Assembly: GCA_047975215.1 (NCBI GenBank)
Contig: JBKEDD010000051.1
Span: forward strand, 1 to 64,000
Source: JAGRMG01 sp047975215
GTDB taxonomy: Bacteria > Pseudomonadota > Alphaproteobacteria > Rhodobacterales > Rhodobacteraceae
DNA length: 64,000 bases
Reading direction: 5' to 3'
The notes below the pieces were generated by a model. That model saw only the letters and a list, made by a program, of their open reading frames with translations, made no database searches and was not told the DNA's origin. The position numbers were made by a program, and so were the translations under genes. Each line of letters starts with the position of its first letter. The stretch's first letter is position 1. Of this stretch, positions 15,224-23,156 are shown piece after piece.

Positions 15224-16648
15224 ATGACGCATCGCAAACTGCCCGACACGGGCCGGCCCGAAGCCGAGGTACTGGACGAGCTGCGCGGTTTCGCACGGGC
15301 CGACCCCGACTACAGGTCGGGCCGCATCTGGAGCCTGGTCTACCATCTGGACGAGGCGCATGACGATTTCGCGGCTGCCGCCTATCGTCAGTATTCTTCT
15401 GCAAACGGTCTGAATCCGGCGGCGTTCCAGAGCCTCAAGCGAATGGAAAGCCAGATCGTCTCGATGCTGGCGGGGCTGCTGCATGGCGGGCCGGACACCT
15501 GCGGCGTACTGACGGCGGGAGGCACCGAAAGCTGTCTGTTGGCGGTGAAGACCTACCGCGACATGGCGCGCAAGACGCGCCGGGTAACGCGGCCCAACAT
15601 GGTGATCCCGGAAACCGCGCATGTGGCCTGGTTCAAGGCCGCGGAATATTTCGGGGTCCGGGCGCGGCTGTTGCCGGTGAACGGGGATCTGGCCACCGAC
15701 ATCACGAAACTCGGGCGCCGGATGGACGGCAACACTGTGATGGTGCTGGGCAGCGCGCCGGAATACCCGCATGGCACCATCGACCCGATTGCCGAAATGG
15801 GTGCAATCGCACAGCAGAAAGGCATCCCCCTTCACGTCGATGCCTGTGTCGGGGGGCTTATCCTGCCGTTCATGGAGATGAACGGTATCGACCTGCCCGA
15901 CTGGGATTTTCGCGTGCCCGGCGTCACGTCGATATCCGCCGATCTGCACAAATACGGGTATGCCGCCAAGGGCGCGTCGACGATCCTTTACCGCGACCTC
16001 GACACGCTGAAACACCAGATGTTCGTGTATCAGGACTGGCCCGGCGGCGTCTTCGCCTCGCCCGCCCTGCTGGGGACGCGGCCCGGGGGTGCCTATGCCG
16101 CGGCCTGGGCGGTGATGCAGAAACTTGGCGTTTCTGGCTATCGCGATCTGGCGTCTCGGACGGCACAGGCGGTCGATGCGTTGAAGGCGGGGATCGCGAA
16201 GATCGACGGGCTGCGGCTGCTCGGCCATCCGCAGGGGCCGCTGCTGGCTTTCGGATCCAGCGATCCGGCGGTTAGTATCTATGCCGTGGCCGACCAGTTG
16301 GAACAGGACGGATGGTCGGTGAACCGGGTGCAGAACCCAGACGGCATACATGCAATGGTAACAGCCAAACACGCCGAGATCACAGATGCCTATCTGGCCG
16401 ACCTGGCCCGCGCGGTAAGCACGGTGCGCGCCAACCCCGACCTGGCGCGGACGGGTCATGCGGCGGCCTATGGCATGATGGCGCATGTGCCGCTGCGCGG
16501 TATGGTCAAGTCCAGGGTGCTGGACACGTTTGCCGAAATGTACCGGGCTGGCGGCGGTGCGCTGGATCTGGGCGATGCCGGACAAGAGGCGCCGATGCTG
16601 GAACGCTGGATGGCGAAATACGTGGCCTGGCGGGCAAGGCGCGGTTAG
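15224..16648 (+). CDS. PLP-dependent lyase, sphingosine-1-phosphate lyase-like
   Basis: A 474-residue group II PLP decarboxylase-fold protein. Landmarks are the phosphate-binding GVLTAGGTESCLLAVK, HVDACVGGLILPF with the PLP-nitrogen Asp, and the Schiff-base lysine K243 in SADLHKYGYAAKG. The arrangement is that of the dihydrosphingosine-phosphate lyase branch, without that enzyme's eukaryotic membrane anchor. The ribosome site GGAGGG lies in the end of the DUF819 gene. Its stop overlaps the convergent BatD gene by 4 bp. The substrate is unknown; an amino-acid or aminoalkyl-phosphate lyase is possible. Confidence 0.82.
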   Translation: MTHRKLPDTGRPEAEVLDELRGFARADPDYRSGRIWSLVYHLDEAHDDFAAAAYRQYSSANGLNPAAFQSLKRMESQIVSMLAGLLHGGPDTCGVLTAGGTESCLLAVKTYRDMARKTRRVTRPNMVIPETAHVAWFKAAEYFGVRARLLPVNGDLATDITKLGRRMDGNTVMVLGSAPEYPHGTIDPIAEMGAIAQQKGIPLHVDACVGGLILPFMEMNGIDLPDWDFRVPGVTSISADLHKYGYAAKGASTILYRDLDTLKHQMFVYQDWPGGVFASPALLGTRPGGAYAAAWAVMQKLGVSGYRDLASRTAQAVDALKAGIAKIDGLRLLGHPQGPLLAFGSSDPAVSIYAVADQLEQDGWSVNRVQNPDGIHAMVTAKHAEITDAYLADLARAVSTVRANPDLARTGHAAAYGMMAHVPLRGMVKSRVLDTFAEMYRAGGGALDLGDAGQEAPMLERWMAKYVAWRARRG

Positions 16649-17976
16649 CGCCTCTGGCGCGTCGCGCCATGGACCGGTTCAATCGGCCGGGAACCGGCCA
16701 TCGGGTTCAGGGCGGGCAGCTTCCGGCCGGGACGGGCCGGCCTTTGCATATGCCGGGCGGTGCTGCGCAGGCGCCGATAGGCGGCCTCGGCACCGCGCCA
16801 ATCCGACGGAGCGGCGGCCTGGCCCGTGGCGCCATAGCGGGCCTTGCCCAGTGGCGCGAGTGCCCGGGCCAGCCGCGCCGCATCTTCCGCAGGCGGGGCG
16901 GGGTGGTGTTCGTTCCAGATGTTCAGTGCCGCGAGAACCTGGCCGATATCGTGGCTTTTGAAGGCGTGCAGAACCGTCCGGTGGGCGCGGCGTTCGGAGT
17001 TCAGCCAGCGGCCGCGCAGCTCGGCCGCGACGCTGGCGATGCGCGGTGAGACGCGGCGCAGGACGAGATAGGCCAGCAGCGCGGCGACAAGCGTGGCAGC
17101 GGCCTTCAGCGCGATCGCGAGAGGATCGGGCGGCGGCGGGGGCGGCATCGCCACCTCGACCCGGATCGCGGCGAGCGTGGCCGTTTCCACGCTGCCGGTT
17201 TCGAGGTTGAACCAGTCAAGGCGGATCTCGGGAAGCTCCGCCGAACCGCCCGCCTGCGCGACATAGCTGACGGTTTCGCTGCGGCTGCCCGAGAGGGTGC
17301 CGCGGGTCTCGCTTTCGGCTACCTTCGGTTCGTCGGGATAAGCGCGCAGCGGGCCGGGGGTGCCGGGCGCTTCGGGTGTCTCGATCAGTTGCGGGATCAG
17401 GACCGGCGTCGTGCCTTCGATCGTGGCCGTGACGGTCCGCGTCAGGGCACCGCCGACCGTCAGCCCGGTATCGCCCGCCAACGTCTGATCCAGCGTGAAA
17501 CGCTGTGCCACGATCGGCGGATCCAGCCCTTCGGCCTCCTTGGGCAACACGGCTTCGAACCGCACCGCAGCGACCGGCAGATCCAGCGTGACCGGCTGGG
17601 TCGTGTCCGGATCGGCATAGGTGACAGTCATGGTCTGGGCGGGGATCTCGAACGCGCCGGGTTCCAGCGGATACAGGCGATAGCCGCGCGTGGTGCCGGA
17701 CCAGGTTTCGCCGCCAATCGTATCGCTGACCGGGTTGGTCGCGCGCTCGGGCAGGTGCACCATGAGGTTCGCAACCTCGAACGAAGGATATTCCGGCGGC
17801 TTTGGCATCCATGTCGGCACCAGTACCGTCAGCCGCAGCACCAGCGGCTGCCCGACGATTGCCGGGCCTTCGGGCATCTCGGAGCGCAATATCGGGCGCG
17901 GATCGTCCTGCGCCAGGGCCGCGCCCGCCAACAGCGCAAGCGCGGCAGCGATCGGCAGGAGCCAGCGCCGCATCAT
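16645..17976 (-). CDS. BatD-like membrane protein
   Basis: A 443-residue protein, last gene of the moxR operon. A signal peptide (MMRRWLLPIAAALALLAGAALAQ) precedes two beta-rich domains of the BatD/oxygen-tolerance type. A Pro-rich linker and a membrane segment follow (about residues 290-315), then a short cytoplasmic tail rich in Arg. The start at 17976 overlaps the BatB stop by 4 bp. The protein probably works in the envelope with BatA and BatB. Its molecular function is not established. Confidence 0.8.
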   Translation of the reverse strand: MMRRWLLPIAAALALLAGAALAQDDPRPILRSEMPEGPAIVGQPLVLRLTVLVPTWMPKPPEYPSFEVANLMVHLPERATNPVSDTIGGETWSGTTRGYRLYPLEPGAFEIPAQTMTVTYADPDTTQPVTLDLPVAAVRFEAVLPKEAEGLDPPIVAQRFTLDQTLAGDTGLTVGGALTRTVTATIEGTTPVLIPQLIETPEAPGTPGPLRAYPDEPKVAESETRGTLSGSRSETVSYVAQAGGSAELPEIRLDWFNLETGSVETATLAAIRVEVAMPPPPPPDPLAIALKAAATLVAALLAYLVLRRVSPRIASVAAELRGRWLNSERRAHRTVLHAFKSHDIGQVLAALNIWNEHHPAPPAEDAARLARALAPLGKARYGATGQAAAPSDWRGAEAAYRRLRSTARHMQRPARPGRKLPALNPMAGSRPIEPVHGATRQRR

Positions 17977-19496
17977 TGCCCGGCCTGCGCGTTTTCGAGA
18001 AGGAACCGGCTGCGCAGGAAATCGGTCATGTCGGTGTCGATGCTCGACAGCCATTGTTCCGCGCTCAGCGGCGCGGCGTCCTTGTCCTTGCCTTCGATCT
18101 GCGTGTCGGTTCCGCGGGCCTCCTTGTTGTCGAACACAACGTCGTCGGCACCGATACCGGAGTCTTCGCCGGTATCGGATTGTTCGCGCGCCGTTTCCAC
18201 ATATTCAACAGTCGCACGAGCGACCTCAAGATTATGTGCTGCCTCGGGATAATCCGGGCGGCGTGCCAGCGCCGTTTCATACGCGGCGATGGCGGGGCGG
18301 TATTCGCGGTTGCGCATCCGCGCATTGCCTTCGGCAAAGGCGGCTTCGGCGCTGTCGATCCGGGCGAACACCTCGGCGGCTTCGGCGTACTGGCCCGACC
18401 GGGAAAGGGCATGGCCGCGCCATAGCGGATCCTCGAACAGTTCGGCCGCCCGGCCGAAATTCTTGTTGCGAAAGGCGATCATGCCCTGCTGGTCGGGGGT
18501 CAGAAACCAGTCGGCCCAGCCATCGGCGTGCGCCGGGGCGGGCAGGCCCAGCCCCAGCGCCAGCGCCCCGGCAATGCCCCAGCGCATGGTCCAGCCGCGC
18601 CGGAACCACAGCACCGCCAGCAGTGCAGCGGGCCATGCCAGCAGCCCGCCGCGGTCTTTCCATTGCAACCGGTCGTCATCGGCCAGGGCCGCGGCATAGG
18701 CGGCACGCACCTTGCGTTCGATCCGGGCGATGTCGCGGTCGTCGGGGGTGACATGAACCGTCGTGGCATCCTCGATCCGCTCAAGCTGGGCCAGGGCTTG
18801 CCCCTCGGGCAGCATCACCAGGAACAGGACCGGCGGGCGCGGCGGATCCGTGGCTGCGTTGAAGGCGGCAATGTCGGACGGGTCGAGATCATCGAGGACG
18901 AACAGGACCGCGCCGGCGGTTCCGGCATCGGCAAGGATTTCGCCGGCCAGGCCCAGCGCCGCACCGGCGTTCTGACCTTCCAGCGGCATTGCCGCCGGAG
19001 TCAGCCCCTCGAGCAGCGGGCGCAGGATGTTCGGATCTTCGGTCAGCGGTGCTACCCGGTGCGCCGTGCCGGCATAGGCCACCAGCGCCGTGCGCGCCCC
19101 GGCGCGCCGGTCGATCAGATCGAGGATCTTGAAGCGCGCCCGGTCGGCCCGCGTTGGGGCCAGGTCGGGCGACTGCATGCTGGTTGTCACCTTGAGCGCC
19201 ACGACCAACGGCGCGGTGTCCGCCACCAGCGGGTTGGGAATGCGGCTCCAGGTCGGGCCGGCGGCGGCAAGGGCCAGAAGTACCGCACCCAGCAGCACGC
19301 CGTCTATCGGCTGGATACGCCGCGCTTCATGCCTGCCGACAGTCATCGCCCGGGCAAGGTGCGGCGCGATCCCCTGCGCCTGGGGGTCGTCGGCGCTGTT
19401 CCGGCGCCGGACCAGAACCCACAACAGCACCGCCAACGGAATCGCCAACAGCAGCCATGGCCGCAGGAAATGAAAGAGCTGCAGCGCCTCGGTCAT
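17973..19496 (-). CDS. BatB-like VWA and TPR protein
   Basis: A 507-residue membrane protein: N-terminal membrane segments, a von Willebrand A-type domain (about 85-280), further membrane segments around 300-330, then TPR repeats (WRGHALSRSGQYAEAAEVFARI and following) and an acidic tail. The metal-ion site is degenerate: where BatA has DISGS, this has KVTTS, so the first Asp is Lys. It therefore probably does not bind Mg2+ there. It overlaps BatA by 4 bp. This is the usual BatA/BatB pairing. Confidence 0.82.
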   Translation of the reverse strand: MTEALQLFHFLRPWLLLAIPLAVLLWVLVRRRNSADDPQAQGIAPHLARAMTVGRHEARRIQPIDGVLLGAVLLALAAAGPTWSRIPNPLVADTAPLVVALKVTTSMQSPDLAPTRADRARFKILDLIDRRAGARTALVAYAGTAHRVAPLTEDPNILRPLLEGLTPAAMPLEGQNAGAALGLAGEILADAGTAGAVLFVLDDLDPSDIAAFNAATDPPRPPVLFLVMLPEGQALAQLERIEDATTVHVTPDDRDIARIERKVRAAYAAALADDDRLQWKDRGGLLAWPAALLAVLWFRRGWTMRWGIAGALALGLGLPAPAHADGWADWFLTPDQQGMIAFRNKNFGRAAELFEDPLWRGHALSRSGQYAEAAEVFARIDSAEAAFAEGNARMRNREYRPAIAAYETALARRPDYPEAAHNLEVARATVEYVETAREQSDTGEDSGIGADDVVFDNKEARGTDTQIEGKDKDAAPLSAEQWLSSIDTDMTDFLRSRFLLENAQAGQ

Positions 19497-20479
19497 GGCC
19501 GCACCGCCTTGCGTCGCGCGCTGAAGTGCAGCGCCGCCACCGTGCCCAGCACGAGGAACAACGCCGTGGCCAGCGGCAGGTAGGCCAGATCGAGTGCCGG
19601 GCGGTAGGTCAGGGTTTCCACCGTGCGCGGGTTCTGGCGGTCGATCTCGGCGTAGACTTCGCTCAGCGCCGCTTCGTCATCGGCATAGAAGAACCGCCCG
19701 CCCGTCTGACGGGCGATGTTCTCCAAACCCGCGAGGTCGACCTTGTCTTCGCCCGACGCCTCGGGGTCGCCGACGCCGATTGCGTAAATCGTGACGCCGC
19801 GTTCGGCGGCAAGCGCGGCGGCGTTGACCGGCGTCATCCGCGATGCGGTGTCAGCGCCGTCGCTTAGCAGGATCATCAGCCGCTGGTCGACATCGCTGGC
19901 GTCGAAGGTGCGGATACCCAGCCCGATGGCGTCGCCCAGCGCCGTGTGCGGCCCGGCCATGCCCACGGCCGTCTGATCGAGAAAGCCGTTCAGGCTTTGC
20001 AGATCCTCGGTAAAGGGCGCCTGCACGAACGCGCGGCTGCCGAATACGATCAGCGCCATGCGGTCGCCGTCGCGCCCGGCGATGAACTGACGCATCACGC
20101 CCTTGACCGCCTCGAGCCTTTGCTGCCGGTTGCCGTCGGTATCGGTGAAATCGCGTTCGTCCATCGAACCGGAGATGTCCAGCGCCAGTACCACGTCGCG
20201 GGCGGCGGTTTCGATCACGACGGGATCACCCAGCCGTTCGGGCCGTGCCAGCGCCAGCACGACGAGACCCCAGACCGCGACCGCGACAGCCATCTGGACC
20301 CGGCTACGCGACAGCACGACCGCACCCTCGCGGGCGGAAATGCCGGCGGCTTCGGTCACCTGCCGGAAGAACGGGATGCGGATCGCCGGCACCCGGTCGC
20401 GGTAGGGCGGAACGAAGCGCCAGACCAGCCACGGCAGAGGCAGCAGGGCCAGCGCCCAGGGAACGGCCAGCGACAGCAT
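19493..20479 (-). CDS. BatA-like VWA domain protein
   Basis: A 328-residue membrane-anchored von Willebrand A protein. Two N-terminal membrane segments precede the VWA domain with an intact metal-ion site, LALDISGSMDERD, and LLSDGADT. A C-terminal membrane segment ends it. It is the partner of the MoxR ATPase in this widespread operon type, which is thought to act in maturation or assembly of envelope or metalloprotein complexes. Its start overlaps the DUF4381 stop by one base. Confidence 0.88.
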   Translation of the reverse strand: MLSLAVPWALALLPLPWLVWRFVPPYRDRVPAIRIPFFRQVTEAAGISAREGAVVLSRSRVQMAVAVAVWGLVVLALARPERLGDPVVIETAARDVVLALDISGSMDERDFTDTDGNRQQRLEAVKGVMRQFIAGRDGDRMALIVFGSRAFVQAPFTEDLQSLNGFLDQTAVGMAGPHTALGDAIGLGIRTFDASDVDQRLMILLSDGADTASRMTPVNAAALAAERGVTIYAIGVGDPEASGEDKVDLAGLENIARQTGGRFFYADDEAALSEVYAEIDRQNPRTVETLTYRPALDLAYLPLATALFLVLGTVAALHFSARRKAVRP

Positions 20480-20946
20480 CAGCCCGCCCCTTGCCGGTGT
20501 TTGCGTACCCAGTCGCGCGCCAGCCGCGCCAATGCCGGATCGTCACGGCTTTCCCGATAGGGCGCGGTCAGCATTCCGTTTCCGGCGGCACTGTCAAAGC
20601 CGCCCGGCCCGGTGCGGTCGAGAAAGGCAAGCCAGCCCTGCCCGTGCAGGCCGGCCACCTGTGCGCGTGGAAACCCGGCCAGCGCGGCGCGACGCAGCAC
20701 ATCCGCGATGCGCGCCGCATCGTCGCCCGCGCGGTCCAGTTCGCGCAGCGCGGCACGGCGATAGGCGCGGGCCCGGCGATGCAGAACCAGTTTCCGGATT
20801 GCCCAAAGCGCCGCCAGTGCGAGCACGGCCCCCAGCACGATCCATCCCGGCGTCTGCGGGGTCATCGGGATCGGGGCCGGCTCTGGCGTCGGTTCGAGCT
20901 GGTCCAGCAACTCGATCAGGTTGAGACCTTCATAGTCCGGCGTCAT
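20479..20946 (-). CDS. DUF4381 domain protein
   Basis: A 155-residue protein with one membrane segment (about 32-52, PGWIVLGAVLALAALWAIRK) followed by a small cytoplasmic helical domain. This matches the DUF4381 proteins found between the DUF58 and BatA genes in moxR operons. Overlaps of 4 bp with the DUF58 gene and 1 bp with BatA show tight coupling. Function unknown. Confidence 0.82.
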   Translation of the reverse strand: MTPDYEGLNLIELLDQLEPTPEPAPIPMTPQTPGWIVLGAVLALAALWAIRKLVLHRRARAYRRAALRELDRAGDDAARIADVLRRAALAGFPRAQVAGLHGQGWLAFLDRTGPGGFDSAAGNGMLTAPYRESRDDPALARLARDWVRKHRQGAG

Positions 20947-21893
20947 GTGCGGCCTCCCGCATGACCGAACAGGCGCAACAACTGATCCAGCGCCGGTGTT
21001 TCGGTGTCCAGCGGCACTAGCGGAAATCCATAGCGCCGCGACCAGCCATGCAGGTTGGTCAACCTTCCCCGCAAGGCGGCTTGCAGCCGTTCACGCCGGT
21101 CGTTGTCGGAGATGTCCAGATCGGCCTGCATCTCGCCGTCCGAAACCGCCATGTGCAGCGCGCGGGGCAGATCGGCCGATGTCCGATCCGCGACGTTGAA
21201 CAGGATCAAGTCGTTTGCCATGGCGATTCGGCGCAGGGCCGCTTCGGTTTCCGTGTCCAGCCCGTCGAAATCGGAGAACACCAGCACCAGCGCATTGTTG
21301 CCCGCGATCCGAGCGGCTTGCCGCAGGACATGGTTGAGCTTCACGGCGCTGTCGGGGCGGTGGTCGGCCCGCAACAGGGCGTTTGCGTCGGCGATCGAGT
21401 TCAGCATGCGGTTCAGTGCCGCCGGGCGGCGCCGGGGTCTGTGTTCGGCCAGTGCCGTGTCTCCGAACACGATGCCGCCAACCCGGTCGCCCTGGCCAAG
21501 CACCCGATGCGCCGCGATGGCGGCGGCCTGCGCCGCGATCACCGATTTCATGTAGACGCGGCTGCCGAAAAACATCGACTGTCGCTGATCGACCAGCAGA
21601 AAGGCGGGTCGGTCGCGTTCTTCGGTATAGACGCGCACATGCGGCGTGCCGGTGCGGGCGGTTACTTTCCAGTCGATACTGCGCACGTCGTCGCCGGGCA
21701 GATAGGCGCGCAGTTCCTCGAAATTCAGCCCCCGCCCGCGCAAGCGCGAGGCATGGCGCCCGTTCAGGACCGATCGGGCCGGTTGTCGCGGCAGCAGGCT
21801 CAGTGCGCTTGCCCGCGCGCCCAGCCGCCCCAGACCCGCTGCATCGACATGTATGCGCGGGTCGTGCGGGGCGGCGGGGTCTGGGCGTGGCAT
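20943..21893 (-). CDS. DUF58 domain protein
   Basis: A 316-residue protein of the MoxR-associated DUF58 family, with the signature RLRGRGLNFEELRAYLPGDDVRSIDWKVTAR and a VWA-like fold (LLVDQRQSMFFG). The ATG at 21893, after GAGAC, is preferred to the TTG at 21923, which would run into the moxR gene and add a Cys-rich extension. Cytoplasmic. It is the second gene of the operon after moxR, and an adaptor role with the MoxR ATPase is inferred from the family. Confidence 0.88.
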   Translation of the reverse strand: MPRPDPAAPHDPRIHVDAAGLGRLGARASALSLLPRQPARSVLNGRHASRLRGRGLNFEELRAYLPGDDVRSIDWKVTARTGTPHVRVYTEERDRPAFLLVDQRQSMFFGSRVYMKSVIAAQAAAIAAHRVLGQGDRVGGIVFGDTALAEHRPRRRPAALNRMLNSIADANALLRADHRPDSAVKLNHVLRQAARIAGNNALVLVFSDFDGLDTETEAALRRIAMANDLILFNVADRTSADLPRALHMAVSDGEMQADLDISDNDRRERLQAALRGRLTNLHGWSRRYGFPLVPLDTETPALDQLLRLFGHAGGRT

Positions 21894-21909
21894 ACGCTTG
21901 TCTCGGCAG

Positions 21910-22908
21910 TCAGGGCAGGGCAACCAGTTTCACGATTTCGTCGGTGACATCGTCGGGACGCATCCCGTCGCCCTGCGCCTCAAAGCTCAGTGCGATGCGG
22001 TGGCGCAGCACGTCATGCACGATGGCGCGCACGTCCTGCGGATCGACATAGTCGCGCCCTTCCATCCAGGCATGTGTGCGCCCGCACTTGTCCAGCGCCA
22101 GCGAGGCGCGCGGGCTCGCGCCGACCTCGATCCAGCGGGCCAGATCGTCGCTCAGCGCCGCCGGCGTGCGGGTCGCCTGTACCAGATCGGCCATGTAGCG
22201 TTCCATCGCGTCTGACACATGAATGCGCCCGATCTCGGCCCGCGCCGAGAACACGGCCGCCTGGGGGATGGCCTGACGCGGCGCGGCGGGACTGGCGGCG
22301 CCCGTCGCGGCGGTACCTGTCAGCGCGGCGATCTCCTCGTTCCGCACCAGCCGGATGACCTCGACCTCGTCATCGACGGGCGGGTAGGTGATGTTAACAT
22401 GCATCAGGAACCGGTCCATCTGCGCCTCGGGCAAGGGATAGGTGCCTTCCTGTTCAATCGGGTTCTGTGTTGCCATCACCATGAATAGCGGCTCCATCCG
22501 GTGCGTGGTGCCGGCCACCGTGACCTGGCGTTCCTCCATCGCTTCGAGCAATGCGGCCTGCACCTTGGCGGGTGCGCGGTTGATCTCGTCGGCCAGCACT
22601 ATGTTGGCAAAGATCGGCCCCGGTTCGAACCGGAACGTACCGCCCCCCTCGGTCTGCGTGAACACCTCGGTTCCGGTCACGTCCGACGGCAGCAGGTCGG
22701 GGGTGAACTGGATTCGGCTGAACCGGGCATCCATGTTTCTGGCCAGCGCCTTGATTGCGCGGGTCTTGGCCAACCCCGGCAGCCCCTCGACAAGAAGATT
22801 GCCGTTGGCCAGCAGGCCGATGACCAGCCGGTCGATCACATCCCGCTGGCCGATGATGGATTGCCCCATGCGGGCCTTGAGGTCGAGAATGTCAGAATGT
22901 GCGGTCAT
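21910..22908 (-). CDS. moxR: MoxR family AAA+ ATPase
   Basis: A 332-residue AAA+ protein: Walker A-like GLPGLAKTRAIKAL, Walker B IVLADEINRAP, sensor MATQNPIEQEGTYPLPEAQMDRF, and a C-terminal helical lid. MoxR ATPases act as chaperones for complex or cofactor assembly together with VWA proteins. It is the first gene of the six-gene leftward operon ending with BatD. A 248-bp gap separates it from the divergent catabolic operon. Confidence 0.92.
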   Translation of the reverse strand: MTAHSDILDLKARMGQSIIGQRDVIDRLVIGLLANGNLLVEGLPGLAKTRAIKALARNMDARFSRIQFTPDLLPSDVTGTEVFTQTEGGGTFRFEPGPIFANIVLADEINRAPAKVQAALLEAMEERQVTVAGTTHRMEPLFMVMATQNPIEQEGTYPLPEAQMDRFLMHVNITYPPVDDEVEVIRLVRNEEIAALTGTAATGAASPAAPRQAIPQAAVFSARAEIGRIHVSDAMERYMADLVQATRTPAALSDDLARWIEVGASPRASLALDKCGRTHAWMEGRDYVDPQDVRAIVHDVLRHRIALSFEAQGDGMRPDDVTDEIVKLVALP

Positions 22909-23046
22909 GCGGGCGCCCGTTCCTGTCGGTCCGTGTTGTCGTTAGGTGGCGGCATCTTCGCGAGGATTGGGCAATGGTGCAACGGGTTGGTCCCGTGTTC
23001 AACGCCCGTATCCGCCCGTGGCGCAGCGCCAGGAAGGGCAACGGAT

Positions 23047-23078
23047 TATTTCAAGCCTGAAGCTTTAACCTTGAAATA
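23047..23078. promoter_or_regulatory. Inverted-repeat operator candidate before the aminobenzoyl-CoA operon
   Basis: A perfect 9-bp inverted repeat, TATTTCAAG (23047-23055) and CTTGAAATA (23070-23078), with a 14-base spacer, ends 78 bp before the first enzyme gene. The MarR-type protein encoded in the operon is the natural candidate to bind it. Confidence 0.6.
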
Positions 23079-23156
23079 TCTTTCGACCTGCAATAACCTG
23101 ACCTCGAAACCGCCGGTTGCAAGCCCGCGTGCAGGACGGGCAGGGGAGGATGCCGA

